Source: Spirochaetota bacterium (GTDB lineage Bacteria; Spirochaetota; Spirochaetia; Treponematales; Rectinemataceae). From it: a stretch of 36,116 bases of DNA. Under the pieces are notes generated by a model that had not been told where the DNA came from, did not search any database, and saw nothing but the letters and a program-made list of their open reading frames with translations. Position 1 is the stretch's first letter. Each line of letters opens with the position of its first letter. The stretch lies in the NCBI GenBank assembly GCA_008080685.1, contig VKGY01000015.1, positions 5,845 to 41,960 of the forward strand, read 5' to 3'. Below, piece by piece: positions 16,609 through 24,959 of the stretch. The translations under genes and the position numbers were made by a program.

Positions 16609-16639
16609 GCCAGCCATAAAACATGAACGCAAATATTTC

Positions 16640-16668
16640 TTGCATTCCCCCCTAAGGAAGTATATATT
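16640..16668 (+). promoter_or_regulatory. Strong sigma-70-type promoter of oppA
   Basis: TTGCAT (16640-16645) and TATATT (16663-16668) are exactly 17 bases apart in an AT-rich island between sbcC and oppA. Transcription would begin near 16675, giving a leader of about 25 bases that carries AGGAGGT (16689-16695) just before ATG 16700. Confidence 0.75.
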
Positions 16669-16699
16669 TTAACGAGTATTTTAATTTCAGGAGGTATGA

Positions 16700-18247
16700 A
16701 TGAAAAGGACTATATTCGCCCTTTTCGCGCTTCTCGCGGTTGCCGCCCTTGGCGCGCAGAATTTCACCATCGTCAACGGCACCGAACCGGTATCCCTTGA
16801 TCCCCACGCCGTAGAAGGCGTTCCGGAGCACCGGATTTATATGGCCCTCTTCGAAGGGCTCACTGTGGGCGATCCCCGCACCAACCGGGCACTCCCGGGC
16901 ATCGCGGAAAGCTGGAGCTTCTCTGCGGATTACAAGACAGTAACCTTCAAGCTCCGCAAGGCCACCTGGTCCGATGGTGTTGAAATCACCGCCGACACGG
17001 TAGTCAAGTCATGGCTCCGCAAGATGGATCCCAAGAATGCCTTCCAGTACGCTGACTTCCCCGCCTACTACATCGCCGGCGGCATGGACTACCTTTCCGG
17101 AAAGGCCGGTCGCGAAGCTGTCAAGATCCGCGCTGTGGACAAGCACACCTTTGAAGTCCAGCTGGTAGGACCCATTCCCTTCTTCCCGGACATGATCGTC
17201 CATTATGCTTTCGCCGTGGTGCCCATGCACTCCATCGAGAAGCATGGCAACGATTGGATCAAGGCCCAGAACTGGGTCTCCAACGGCCCCTTCGTGCTCA
17301 AGGAGTGGAAACCCCAGGAGCGCGTCGTTGTAGTCAAGAACAACAGGTATTGGGATGCCAAGAACGTCGCCCTCAGGCAGATCACCTTCCTGGCAAACGA
17401 CGACGTCAACGTAGGGTACAACCTCTACAAGGCCGGCGCCGCCGACTGGATCGACACCGTTCCCCTCGAGCTCATGTCCCAGATCAAGCTGGACAAGAAT
17501 TTCCACGTCTATCCCCAGTACGGAACCTACTACTACATCATCAACGTGACACGAAAGCCCTTGGACGACCCCAGAGTTCGCAAGGCACTCGCCATGGCTT
17601 TCGACAAGAAGGTCTTGGTCGAGCAGGTGACCCAGGGCGGCCAGGTCCCGGCCAATTCCTTCGTTCCCCCCTCCACGGGCTACACCCCCGCCAAGGGATA
17701 CGGATTCGATCCCGCCACGGCCCAGAAACTTCTGGCCGAGGCCGGCTATCCGGGCGGAAGGGGCTTCCCGACCTTCGCCATTCTCTACAACACCTCAGCC
17801 AGCCACAAGAAGATCGCGGAGTTTGTGCAGGCTCAGTGGAAAGCCAACCTAGGGATCGATGTCACTCTTGTGAACCAGGAATGGGGAACCTACCTGAACA
17901 CCAGGTCCCAGTCCCACAATTTCGACATCGCCCGCGCAGGCTGGATCGGAGACTACCTGGATCCATCCACCTTCTCTGATATGTGGGTCACCGGCGGAAC
18001 CCAGAACGACGGCCTCTATTCCAACAAGAGGTACGACGAGCTTCTGGAGAAGTCCAGGACGACCTCCGGCGCCGAGCGCATGAAGCTCCTCATGGACGCC
18101 GAGAAGATCCTAATCGACGAAGACATGGCTATCATCCCTATCTACTTCTATGTCACGCAGAACATGATCGATCTGGCCAAGTGGGACGGCTGGTATCCCA
18201 ACCCGATGAACCAGCACCCCTGGAAGTACATCCGCCCCAAGAAGTAA
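16700..18247 (+). CDS. oppA: Oligopeptide ABC transporter, periplasmic binding protein (SBP family 5)
   Basis: A 515-aa solute-binding protein of the OppA/DppA family. A signal peptide (residues 1-19, ending ALGAQ) has no lipobox cysteine, so a soluble periplasmic protein is expected. Family marks are NGTEPVSLDPH near the mature N-terminus, the E-S-W-x-F-S-x-D segment (AESWSFSADYKTVTFKLRKATWSDG), DDPRVRKALAMAFDK and the GYPGGRGFP segment. It binds peptides and delivers them to OppBC. It has its own promoter, a strong ribosome binding site and a double hairpin after the stop, the usual way to make far more binding protein than permease. The exact ligand (di- or oligopeptide) is not determinable. 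Confidence 0.93.
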   Translation: MKRTIFALFALLAVAALGAQNFTIVNGTEPVSLDPHAVEGVPEHRIYMALFEGLTVGDPRTNRALPGIAESWSFSADYKTVTFKLRKATWSDGVEITADTVVKSWLRKMDPKNAFQYADFPAYYIAGGMDYLSGKAGREAVKIRAVDKHTFEVQLVGPIPFFPDMIVHYAFAVVPMHSIEKHGNDWIKAQNWVSNGPFVLKEWKPQERVVVVKNNRYWDAKNVALRQITFLANDDVNVGYNLYKAGAADWIDTVPLELMSQIKLDKNFHVYPQYGTYYYIINVTRKPLDDPRVRKALAMAFDKKVLVEQVTQGGQVPANSFVPPSTGYTPAKGYGFDPATAQKLLAEAGYPGGRGFPTFAILYNTSASHKKIAEFVQAQWKANLGIDVTLVNQEWGTYLNTRSQSHNFDIARAGWIGDYLDPSTFSDMWVTGGTQNDGLYSNKRYDELLEKSRTTSGAERMKLLMDAEKILIDEDMAIIPIYFYVTQNMIDLAKWDGWYPNPMNQHPWKYIRPKK

Positions 18248-18260
18248 TTCCATTTACGCG

Positions 18261-18324
18261 CGCATTCTGTACGCAGAATGCGAAGGCAGCCTTCGAGGTT
18301 ATACCTCGAAGGCTGCTTTTTTTT
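18261..18324 (+). terminator. Double hairpin and terminator after oppA
   Basis: Two stem-loops stand side by side. The first is CGCATTCTG (18261-18269) with CAGAATGCG (18274-18282), without a T tract. The second is a perfect 14-bp stem (18286-18299 with 18303-18316, 3-base loop) followed by eight T (18317-18324). The second is a strong Rho-independent terminator. Partial read-through, or a second promoter in the next 200 bases, would supply oppBCDF. Confidence 0.92.
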
Positions 18325-18531
18325 CCCGCTGGTTCTCTAGACTGGCCGCGTTGCGTATCACGGGGAAATTGGCGCTAGCCTTTTTTGTCCTTTCAGGCTA
18401 TACTGGCCCTCCTTGAGAAACGCTATTCTCATGCATCCATTCATCATAGTCATGTCCGGCCGCTGCTTCGCCTTTGATTATTCGCGAAGGAATTGTGTCC
18501 GCCGGGCGTAACGGAAAAGGAGTAGGTCCGA
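18325..18531. other. Spacer between the oppA terminator and oppB
   Basis: About 207 bases without a convincing ORF. A TATACT at about 18400-18405 could be a -10 box for oppBCDF but has no good -35 partner. A GGAG-containing site precedes oppB. Confidence 0.4.
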
Positions 18532-19458
18532 ATGTCGCGTTATTTCATTCGGAGAGTCTTAAGCCTGATTCCCACCCTCTTTGTGATCATCACCTTGAGC
18601 TTCTTTCTCATCAGGCTTGCTCCCGGTGGCCCCTTCGCCCGGGAAAAGGATGTTCCGGAGATCATTCTCCAGAACCTTTTAAAGCGCTACAACATGGATC
18701 AGCCTTTGGCCCAGCAGTATCTCCGCTACTTGGGCGACATCCTGCGATGGGACTTGGGGCCTTCCTTCAGGTACAGGGACTTGTCGGTCAACGAGATTAT
18801 CGATTCGGGGCTTCCCGTTTCCATGCTCCTGGGAGTGACAGCCCTTGCCATGGCGGTATTCTCCGGGATCTCGGTGGGGATAATCTCGGCCCTGAAGCAG
18901 AACAAGTGGCCGGACTATGTGGCGGTTTCGATCGCCGTCATCGGCATATCGGTTCCGCTTTTCGTCATGGGGCCGGTGCTTCAGCTTTTCATAGGCATGA
19001 GGTGGAAGATCTTGCCCATGGGGCAGTGGATTTCCATCCATGGCATCAAGGCCATCATCCTTCCCGCCATAACCCTCTCCTTCCCCTACTTCGCCTATAT
19101 AGCCCGCCTCTCCCGAGCCTCGATCCTCGAGGTCCTGAGGTCCGACTACATCCGCACCGCCAGGGCCAAGGGTCTTAAGGAGTCTGATGTGGTGTGGAGG
19201 CATGTGCTCAAGGGCGCCCTTCTTCCCGTGGTCACCTACCTGGGTCCTGCGTTCTCGGGGATTATCGTTGGTTCGGTGGTGGTGGAGACGGTCTTCCTGG
19301 TGCCCGGCATTGGCCGGCCATTCATCCAGTCGGCCATAAATCGGGACTACACCCTGATCATGGGTAGCGTGATCGTGTATTCCGCAGTGCTGATCCTCGC
19401 CAACCTGGTGGTGGATGTCATCTACGGCTTTCTCGATCCGAGAATTTCGTACAAGTAG
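18532..19458 (+). CDS. oppB: Oligopeptide ABC transporter permease OppB
   Basis: A 308-aa inner-membrane permease with six helices. The N-terminus RYFIRRVLSLIPTLFVIITLSFFL is the typical first helix of OppB/DppB. The cytoplasmic EAA-type coupling loop appears as DYIRTARAKGLKESDVVWRH, which contacts the ATPase subunits, and the protein ends in the usual FLDPRISY motif. It pairs with OppC, which starts 10 bases later. Full length; nothing missing. Confidence 0.95.
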   Translation: MSRYFIRRVLSLIPTLFVIITLSFFLIRLAPGGPFAREKDVPEIILQNLLKRYNMDQPLAQQYLRYLGDILRWDLGPSFRYRDLSVNEIIDSGLPVSMLLGVTALAMAVFSGISVGIISALKQNKWPDYVAVSIAVIGISVPLFVMGPVLQLFIGMRWKILPMGQWISIHGIKAIILPAITLSFPYFAYIARLSRASILEVLRSDYIRTARAKGLKESDVVWRHVLKGALLPVVTYLGPAFSGIIVGSVVVETVFLVPGIGRPFIQSAINRDYTLIMGSVIVYSAVLILANLVVDVIYGFLDPRISYK

Positions 19459-19467
19459 GAGGCATCC

Positions 19468-20724
19468 ATGAAAAGCGCGGTTAACGAATTCAACCAGGTC
19501 ATGAAGCCCGTCTCGCTTTGGGCGGACGCATGGAAGCGGCTTAGAAAGAACAAGATGGCCCTTGTAAGCCTCTATGTGGTGAGTTTCTACATCCTCATCA
19601 CTATTTCAGCCCCCTTGCTCACGTCCCTTGGTGTGATCCACAGCAACAGAGAGCAAGTCATTTACAACGCAACCCTCCCCCCCTCCTTCAAGCCCGCTGG
19701 CGAGCTTGTCCTGGACAAGCTGGAAAAGCGGATAGTAGCTCTTGAGGAAACCATAGCGGAGCAGGCGAAGTACAAGCCCGATATAGGCTTCAACTCCGCC
19801 ACAGGCTACAGTTTCTCCTTCGACACCTCCACCCCCCCGGCGGAGGGCCAGGCCGAAGGTCCGGCGGCCGAAGCGCCGGCCGCTGAAGCGGACATGGGCT
19901 TTTCCCTCAACTTTGGAGGCGTGGGCACGGACACCACCGCATCCTCCAACCCCCTTGTAAGGGAACTGGAGTTCCAGAGATCCGCCCTTGAGCGCCTGAA
20001 GGCCGAGGTGGACACCAATCCGGACTACAAGAAGGTCTACATCTTCGGCACCGACGACCTTGGCCGAGACATGTTGGCCCGGATCATCTACGGGGGCCGG
20101 ATTTCCCTTGCCATAGGCGTGGTGGGAACCCTCACCGCAGCCTTCGTGGGCATCCTCATAGGCGCCGTCTCGGGCTACATCGGCGGCTGGCTGGACAACC
20201 TCATCATGCGTTTCGTGGACATCATGTACGGCCTTCCCTATATGCTCATCGTCATCATCATCATGGCCATGATCGGGGAAAAGGCCCGGGGAAGCTTTGT
20301 GATCCTTTTCATAGCGATAGCTTTGGTATCCTGGCTCACCATAGCCCGGGTGGTGCGGGGCCAGATCATAAGCCTCAAGAACTCTGAATTCGTGGAGGCG
20401 GCCCGCTCCATGGGCGCCAGCGTGCCGCGGATCATATTCCGCCACCTTCTGCCCAACACGCTGGGGGTCATCGTGGTGTTCTCAACCTTGTTGATGCCCA
20501 GCTTTATCATGAACGAGTCCTTCCTCTCCTTCTTGGGCTTGGGTGTTTCGGCTCCGGCCGCATCCTGGGGAACCCTGGTGTCCGAAGGTGTCAAGGCGAT
20601 GGAATTCTCCACCTGGCAGCTCCTGGGCCCGGCGATCGCCATGACGATTTTCCTGTTCTGCATGAACTTCCTGGGAGACGGCCTTAGGGACGCCCTGGAT
20701 CCGCAGAGCAAAAACCGAACCTGA
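19468..20724 (+). CDS. oppC: Oligopeptide ABC transporter permease OppC with an enlarged periplasmic loop
   Basis: A 418-aa permease, about 115 residues longer than the roughly 300-residue norm. TM1 (about 30-55) leads as usual towards the PPS segment (PPSFKPAG, 71-78). The next expected motif, FGTDDLGRD, appears only at 193-201. The extra block at about 75-190 holds a charged, coiled-coil-like helix (LEKRIVALEETIAEQ), a low-complexity Pro/Ala/Glu stretch (about 122-142), Gly/Phe/Ser-rich pieces and a second helix (LERLKAEVD). It lies on the periplasmic side, where OppA docks. The rest is normal: the coupling loop EFVEAARSMGASVPRIIFRH, then FLSFLGLGVSAPAASWG and the DGLRDALDPQ end. The frame is continuous, so the insert is part of the protein. 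Confidence 0.93.
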   Translation: MKSAVNEFNQVMKPVSLWADAWKRLRKNKMALVSLYVVSFYILITISAPLLTSLGVIHSNREQVIYNATLPPSFKPAGELVLDKLEKRIVALEETIAEQAKYKPDIGFNSATGYSFSFDTSTPPAEGQAEGPAAEAPAAEADMGFSLNFGGVGTDTTASSNPLVRELEFQRSALERLKAEVDTNPDYKKVYIFGTDDLGRDMLARIIYGGRISLAIGVVGTLTAAFVGILIGAVSGYIGGWLDNLIMRFVDIMYGLPYMLIVIIIMAMIGEKARGSFVILFIAIALVSWLTIARVVRGQIISLKNSEFVEAARSMGASVPRIIFRHLLPNTLGVIVVFSTLLMPSFIMNESFLSFLGLGVSAPAASWGTLVSEGVKAMEFSTWQLLGPAIAMTIFLFCMNFLGDGLRDALDPQSKNRT

Positions 20725-20741
20725 GCAAGGAGCCAGAAGCA

Positions 20742-21728
20742 ATGACCGATGATCTTATCCTGCAGGTCAAGAACCTGAGAACCTATTTCACTGTCGATGA
20801 GGGCCTTGTGAAGGCTGTGGATGGCGTGAGTTTCGATTTGCGCAAGGGCGAGACCCTGGGCATCGTGGGGGAGTCGGGCTCGGGCAAGAGTGTGACCAAT
20901 CTTTCGATCATCAACCTGATCCCCAGCCCTCCGGGCAAGATAGTTGGCGGGGAGGTGGTTTTCCACGGCAAGGACATCCTCAAGATGTCGCCCAACGAGA
21001 TCCGCCATCTTAGGGGAAACAAGGTTTCCATGATTTTCCAGGATCCCATGACTTCCTTGAATCCCTTCCTCAAGGTTTCCACCCAGATGATTGAGACCAT
21101 CGTCCTCCATCAGGGGCTGGACAAGAAGGCGGCCAAGGAGAAGGCCATAGAGATGCTGAAGCTGGCGGGGATTCCCGCTCCGGAAAAGCGGATCGACCAG
21201 TATCCCCACCAATTCTCCGGGGGGATGCGTCAAAGGGTGATGATCGCCATGGGCCTTTCCTGCAATCCCGAAATCCTCATCGCCGACGAGCCCACGAGCG
21301 CCCTGGACGTCACCATCCAAGCCCAGATTCTGGAGTTGATACAGGAGCTCACGCGCAAGCTCGGAACCGCGGTGATCCTCATCACCCACTCCTTGGGCGT
21401 GGTGGCGGGGATGTGCGACACCCTTTGCGTCATGTACGCCGGGCGTATCATCGAGAGGGGCAAGACCGACGAGGTCTTCGAAAAGCCTCTCCATCCCTAC
21501 ACCCAGGGCCTCATCCACTCGGTTCCCCGCCTGGATAGGGAGAACAAGGAACGGCTGTACTCCATCCAAGGCCAGCCGCCCAATGTGATAGACCTACCGG
21601 ACTGCTGTCCCTTCTACCCCCGCTGCGAAAAGGCCATGGATATCTGCAAGAAGAAGTACCCCGCTTCCGTCGGCCTTGGGAACGGGCGCGCCGTCTCCTG
21701 CTGGCTCTACTCGGAGGGAAACAAATGA
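20742..21728 (+). CDS. oppD: Oligopeptide ABC transporter ATP-binding protein OppD
   Basis: A 328-aa ABC ATPase. Walker [10 protein letters not shown]-loop [10 protein letters not shown], signature FSGGMRQRV, Walker [12 protein letters not shown] and H-loop ITHSLGVV are all present. The C-terminal extension with [15 protein letters not shown] is the cysteine-rich oligopeptide-transporter domain (oligo_HPY) found in OppD/DppD. It starts 17 bases after oppC with an AAGGAG site and overlaps oppF by ATGA. It energises peptide import together with OppF. Confidence 0.95.
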   Translation: MTDDLILQVKNLRTYFTVDEGLVKAVDGVSFDLRKGETLGIVGESGSGKSVTNLSIINLIPSPPGKIVGGEVVFHGKDILKMSPNEIRHLRGNKVSMIFQDPMTSLNPFLKVSTQMIETIVLHQGLDKKAAKEKAIEMLKLAGIPAPEKRIDQYPHQFSGGMRQRVMIAMGLSCNPEILIADEPTSALDVTIQAQILELIQELTRKLGTAVILITHSLGVVAGMCDTLCVMYAGRIIERGKTDEVFEKPLHPYTQGLIHSVPRLDRENKERLYSIQGQPPNVIDLPDCCPFYPRCEKAMDICKKKYPASVGLGNGRAVSCWLYSEGNK

Positions 21729-22729
21729 ACGATCGCGAAATTTTGCTCGACGTGCAGGGGCTCAAGATGCACTTTCCCACCGGCAGGTCCATTTTGTCCA
21801 AGAATCGCGGCTTTATCTACGCGGTGGACGGGGTGGATTTCCAGATCCGCAAGGGCGAGACCCTGGGCTTGGTGGGCGAGTCGGGCTGCGGAAAATCCAC
21901 CACGGTTCGCGCGGTGGCCCAGCTCTACAAGCCCACAGAGGGCCATGTGACCCTCAAGGGTCAGGACCTCACGACTATGTCCGCCCACGACCTTCTCGCG
22001 GCGCGAAAAAACATGCAGATGGTGTTCCAGGATCCCTACGCTTCCTTGAATCCCCGCATGACTTCAGGCGACATTATCGCCGAGCCTATGCGCATCTTTC
22101 AGCAGCGAGGTCTCCTGGACATGGGTGTCCAGGAGCGCAACGAGCGGGTTGAGCACCTGATGGAGCGGGTGGGGCTTTCGCGCTTCTTCAAGAACCGTTA
22201 TCCCCATGAGTTCTCAGGCGGCCAGCGCCAGCGCATCGGCATAGCCCGCGCACTGGCCTTGCAACCTGAGCTTATGCTCTGCGACGAGCCTGTCTCTGCC
22301 CTGGACGTTTCGATCCAGTCCCAGATCCTGAACTTGTTCAAGGACTTGCAGGCGGAGTTCGGCCTCACCTACCTCTTCATCGCCCACGACTTGGCTGTCA
22401 TCCAGTACATTTCCGATCGGGTGGCGGTGATGTACCTGGGTCTTATTATCGAAATTTCCGGCGCCAAGGATCTCTACAAGAAGCCTCTGCATCCCTACAC
22501 CCAGGCTCTTTTGTCCGCTGCGCCCATCCCCGATCCCAAGGTCGAGGCCCAGCGCAAGCGGATCATTCTTTCGGGCGACGTTCCTTCTCCTGACAAGCAG
22601 CGCCCGGGCTGCTACTTCTATGACCGCTGCTGGAAGCGCATGGATGTCTGCAAGGCCAAGCGCCCCCAGCTCAAGGAAGTGGACGAGGGCCATCAGGTGG
22701 CCTGTTTCCTCTACCACAAGCCGGAATAA
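21725..22729 (+). CDS. oppF: Oligopeptide ABC transporter ATP-binding protein OppF
   Basis: A 334-aa ABC ATPase, the second nucleotide-binding subunit of the importer. Walker [21 protein letters not shown], signature [15 protein letters not shown], Walker [12 protein letters not shown] and H-loop IAHDLAVI are intact. The C-terminal oligo_HPY part ([14 protein letters not shown]) is present. The ATG overlaps the oppD stop, so translation is coupled. It ends the operon; a long nested hairpin lies about 55 bases downstream. Confidence 0.95.
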   Translation: MNDREILLDVQGLKMHFPTGRSILSKNRGFIYAVDGVDFQIRKGETLGLVGESGCGKSTTVRAVAQLYKPTEGHVTLKGQDLTTMSAHDLLAARKNMQMVFQDPYASLNPRMTSGDIIAEPMRIFQQRGLLDMGVQERNERVEHLMERVGLSRFFKNRYPHEFSGGQRQRIGIARALALQPELMLCDEPVSALDVSIQSQILNLFKDLQAEFGLTYLFIAHDLAVIQYISDRVAVMYLGLIIEISGAKDLYKKPLHPYTQALLSAAPIPDPKVEAQRKRIILSGDVPSPDKQRPGCYFYDRCWKRMDVCKAKRPQLKEVDEGHQVACFLYHKPE

Positions 22730-22785
22730 ACCGCGCCCCGCGGAACCGGGCCGTGGCAGGCCGTGCTGTGGCGACTAACGCAATC

Positions 22786-22850
22786 GCGACAGGATGACAA
22801 GATCGGCAGGATTGACTTTTCGATCCTGAAAATCTTCGATATCCTGTCGC
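22786..22850. repeat. Nested imperfect hairpin of the ACAGGAT repeat family, downstream of oppF
   Basis: Outer arms GCGACAGGAT (22786-22795) and ATCCTGTCGC (22841-22850) pair perfectly. Inside them AAGAT pairs with ATCTT (22799-22803, 22832-22836) and CAGGAT pairs with ATCCTG (22807-22812, 22823-22828). A short T-rich stretch follows, so it could also end the opp transcript. The left arm region (22788-22816) matches 24872-24900 at 22 of 29 positions, marking both as copies of one dispersed element. More AACAGG/TCAGGAT fragments follow up to about 22895. The rest of the gap to 22967 shows nothing else. Confidence 0.65.
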
Positions 22851-22967
22851 ATTTCTTTTTAGGGACAAGATAACAGGAAAATCAGGATAGGCAGGAGAGG
22901 AAATTTTTGGGAATTTTCGAGGCCTCTCCCGCGCCCTCGTCCTCGCCTACGGCGGCCCCGTATTGCC

Positions 22968-23366
22968 TTAACAGAGGCTTTTGATATTCATGGCGCGACA
23001 CATCTCATGGAGGGTTTTGTCGTTGGTCAGGAGGGTGGCGTCGTTCCGCCGCGCCAGGATCGCGAAGTAGAGATCATATATGGAATGGGAATATTTGATT
23101 CCTTCCGCAAGGGCTTCCTTCCAATAATCTTTTGCATCGAAAAAATCATCCACCATGGATAGGCCGTCCTCCGCGAGTTCCATGCATTGGGCATGGGTGA
23201 CTAAACCCGCCTTGCAGTATTTCCACAGCACATTGGTAAGTTCCTCCATGTAGAGGTTTGGGGCGATCACCCAATCCGAATCTTCATGTATCGATCCGAA
23301 TAGAACGCACTTTTCCCTTTGAAGCAAGATTTCAATCCCTGCGCTTGCATCCAGGACGAGAGTCAT
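22968..23366 (-). CDS. vapC: VapC-like PIN-domain toxin
   Basis: A 132-aa PIN-domain protein, the toxin of a second type II pair, not closely similar to the one at 10.7 kb. Active-site residues are Asp6 (LVLDAS), Glu42 (NLYMEELTNVLW), Asp98 (SIYDLYFA) and Asp116 (LLTNDKTL). The start ATG at 23366 overlaps the antitoxin stop as ATGA. As a putative ribonuclease it would be held inactive by the upstream antitoxin. The gene looks intact. Confidence 0.87.
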   Translation of the reverse strand: MTLVLDASAGIEILLQREKCVLFGSIHEDSDWVIAPNLYMEELTNVLWKYCKAGLVTHAQCMELAEDGLSMVDDFFDAKDYWKEALAEGIKYSHSIYDLYFAILARRNDATLLTNDKTLHEMCRAMNIKSLC

Positions 23367-23608
23367 CGTTCCCTATCCTCCCTGATCCATGCGTCCGCAG
23401 GCGCTTCTTTGACATAGTCCGGGATTTCCCTCTCTTTGATTTTTTTTAAAAGGTCTTTCCTTCTTGCAGTGTTTGTTTGTTCTTGCCCCAGGCTCTTTTC
23501 AAGGAGCGTGACTGCCTGCTGGGCAATGGTGCGTTTCTTGTTTTTCGCCGCGTGGGCGATTTTTTTGTAAATATCCTCGGGGCAGTCTCTTATTTGAAGC
23601 AAGGGCAT
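23363..23608 (-). CDS. FitA/VapB-like ribbon-helix-helix antitoxin
   Basis: The start ATG 23608 follows CAGGAGGTAGCT, so a longer frame from 23623 is rejected. The 81-aa product begins MPLLQIRDCPEDIYKKIAHA and continues with KKRTIAQQAVTLLEKSL. This is the strand-helix-helix of the Arc/FitA-type antitoxins, with the usual basic, polar C-terminal part that wraps the toxin. It is coupled to the PIN toxin by a 4-base overlap. It probably represses its own promoter (23626-23654). Confidence 0.85.
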   Translation of the reverse strand: MPLLQIRDCPEDIYKKIAHAAKNKKRTIAQQAVTLLEKSLGQEQTNTARRKDLLKKIKEREIPDYVKEAPADAWIREDRER

Positions 23609-23620
23609 AGCTACCTCCTG

Positions 23621-23654
23621 CATACAATTTAAAGCTATATGTATGTGGTGTCAA
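23621..23654 (-). promoter_or_regulatory. Near-consensus promoter of the second toxin-antitoxin pair
   Basis: On the minus strand, TTGACA (23649-23654) and TAAATT (23626-23631) are separated by exactly 17 bases. Transcription would start near 23619, only about 11 bases before the ATG, so the AGGAGG site (23614-23619) is at the very start of the mRNA. A small inverted repeat (23621-23626 CATACA, 23640-23645 TGTATG) straddles the -10 box and may be the antitoxin operator. Confidence 0.7.
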
Positions 23655-23668
23655 TCTGTTCACAGCGT

Positions 23669-24685
23669 CTACACGTTCTGCGCGACACGAGGCTCGATCT
23701 CCAGCCACCATTCCTGGACGCCTTGGGGCGGCAAAATCCATTCCATGCCGAATTTTCGGGCATTGCCCGGGGAATCCATGCCCGCGGCCGCAGGCTCGAT
23801 GCCGATGTTGTTCTGCCCCGCCCAGCCGCCTTCATTCACCCATATGCCCAGGTAGGGAACCTTGTCCGCGGGAAAGCGTAGGGCGACGCTGAACCCGGTG
23901 CCGTCTTCCGAGGGCGGATCCTCCAAGAAGACTTCGCCCAGGGTCAGGGGCTTTGCGAAGTAGAACTTGCGGGTCAGGCCTGTGTCGACGCTGATCTTGG
24001 AAAGGTCAAAGGCCGGTACGCCGCGGCGGGGCGAGGCCAAAGGATAATCGAGGAGGGTTCCCTGGGGGCCGAGTTCTTCGCTTGAGTTTGCGACGATGAC
24101 GCGGGCGCAAGACTCTCGATTCGCCGCAGGGAGGGATATGCGCATTCTTTGGCGGGTTGCAAACAGGGGGTGGGCGGCCCAGAGGCAGGGAAAGGGGGTC
24201 TCTCCTAGGTTTTCCACATGATACTGAATACGGAGCGAGGCGCCTGAGAGGCTGAAGGTTTTTTGAAGGCGGTAGGGGAAATTTCGGCCTTGGACAGCGA
24301 AGGAGAGGGACCCGGCCTCGGACGGGGTTTCTTCCCAGGGCATGAACCAGACTTCGCCGTGGTCGGGAAGGGGCTGCCCCGCCCAGGGCGCGAAGGGGTA
24401 GGGTTCGGCGTTGACTGTGGGGAACATGTCGTCGAAACCCGTGGAATCCTCGGGCTTGAATGCCGATCCGGGAACGAGGGGCGGATAGGTGTCGCCCGGG
24501 TATTGCCACAGCAGTTCCCTGGCTGGTTTTTTGACGTAGATCGAAGCTGCCTTGGCTCCGCGGCGGGGAAGGACGACTAGTCTTAGGGCGTCGTTCTCCA
24601 AGACGAGGGCGGGCTCGCCTTTGTAGGTCGATTTTACGCAGGCTGGGGCTTGTGCCAAAGATTGAGCCGAGTTTTTTTTTGTCAT
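23669..24685 (-). CDS. Aldose 1-epimerase (mutarotase)-like protein
   Basis: A 338-aa protein with the galactose-mutarotase-like beta-sandwich fold. Recognisable pieces are the early VVLPRRGAKAASI strand pair, GFDDMFPT, the LPDHGEVWF segment, WAAHPLF with the probable catalytic His, and NNIGIEPAA with the probable catalytic Glu near the C-terminus. Mutarotases interconvert alpha and beta anomers of sugars. It diverges from KDPG aldolase and KDG kinase, which suggests a sugar or sugar-acid substrate fed to that route. There is no signal peptide. The exact subgroup (GalM-like or YeaD-like) is uncertain. Confidence 0.75.
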   Translation of the reverse strand: MTKKNSAQSLAQAPACVKSTYKGEPALVLENDALRLVVLPRRGAKAASIYVKKPARELLWQYPGDTYPPLVPGSAFKPEDSTGFDDMFPTVNAEPYPFAPWAGQPLPDHGEVWFMPWEETPSEAGSLSFAVQGRNFPYRLQKTFSLSGASLRIQYHVENLGETPFPCLWAAHPLFATRQRMRISLPAANRESCARVIVANSSEELGPQGTLLDYPLASPRRGVPAFDLSKISVDTGLTRKFYFAKPLTLGEVFLEDPPSEDGTGFSVALRFPADKVPYLGIWVNEGGWAGQNNIGIEPAAAGMDSPGNARKFGMEWILPPQGVQEWWLEIEPRVAQNV

Positions 24686-24817
24686 GTTCCATATCCCGGA
24701 ATCCGGGCCTCCGAGTTTGAGGATACCTTCGCCGGGGCGGCGCGCGCCATAGGGACAGGAGAAAAAAATGGGAGTAGAATAGGTGGCATCCTGGCGTGGG
24801 GCAAGCCAGACCAGTTA

Positions 24818-24880
24818 GACGAGTCGGACACGGCGGACAGGGCAGACAAAGCTGACAAAGCTGACACGGCGGACAGGATA
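24818..24880. repeat. Seven tandem 9-base units of the GACANNNNN type
   Basis: Seven consecutive 9-base units, each starting GAC (six of them GACA), run without a break from 24818 to 24880. Two adjacent units are identical (GACAAAGCT), and GACACGGCG occurs twice. The seventh unit, GACAGGATA, is at the same time the first part of the inverted repeat that follows. Confidence 0.8.
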
Positions 24881-24959
24881 ACGGGATTTACAGGATCGAC
24901 AGGACAGCAGGATCCACAGGCTCCTATCCTGTTTATCCTGCAAATCCTGTTATCCTGTC
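24872..24959. repeat. Large imperfect inverted repeat of the ACAGGAT family
   Basis: The arm 24872-24905 and the reverse complement of 24926-24959 agree at 29 of 34 positions, around a 20-base centre. Each arm is itself built from three or four ACAGGAT-like words. The structure could fold into a long RNA hairpin or DNA cruciform about 80 bases before the KDPG aldolase start. Its left arm shares 22 of 29 bases with 22788-22816. Confidence 0.8.

Noticed and set aside
20238-21569. 443-residue ORF on the minus strand opposite oppC/oppD
   Set aside because: It is fully antisense to two well-conserved transporter genes, has no family resemblance or ribosome binding site, and is rich in His, Asp and Arg, as expected for the shadow of GC-rich codons.
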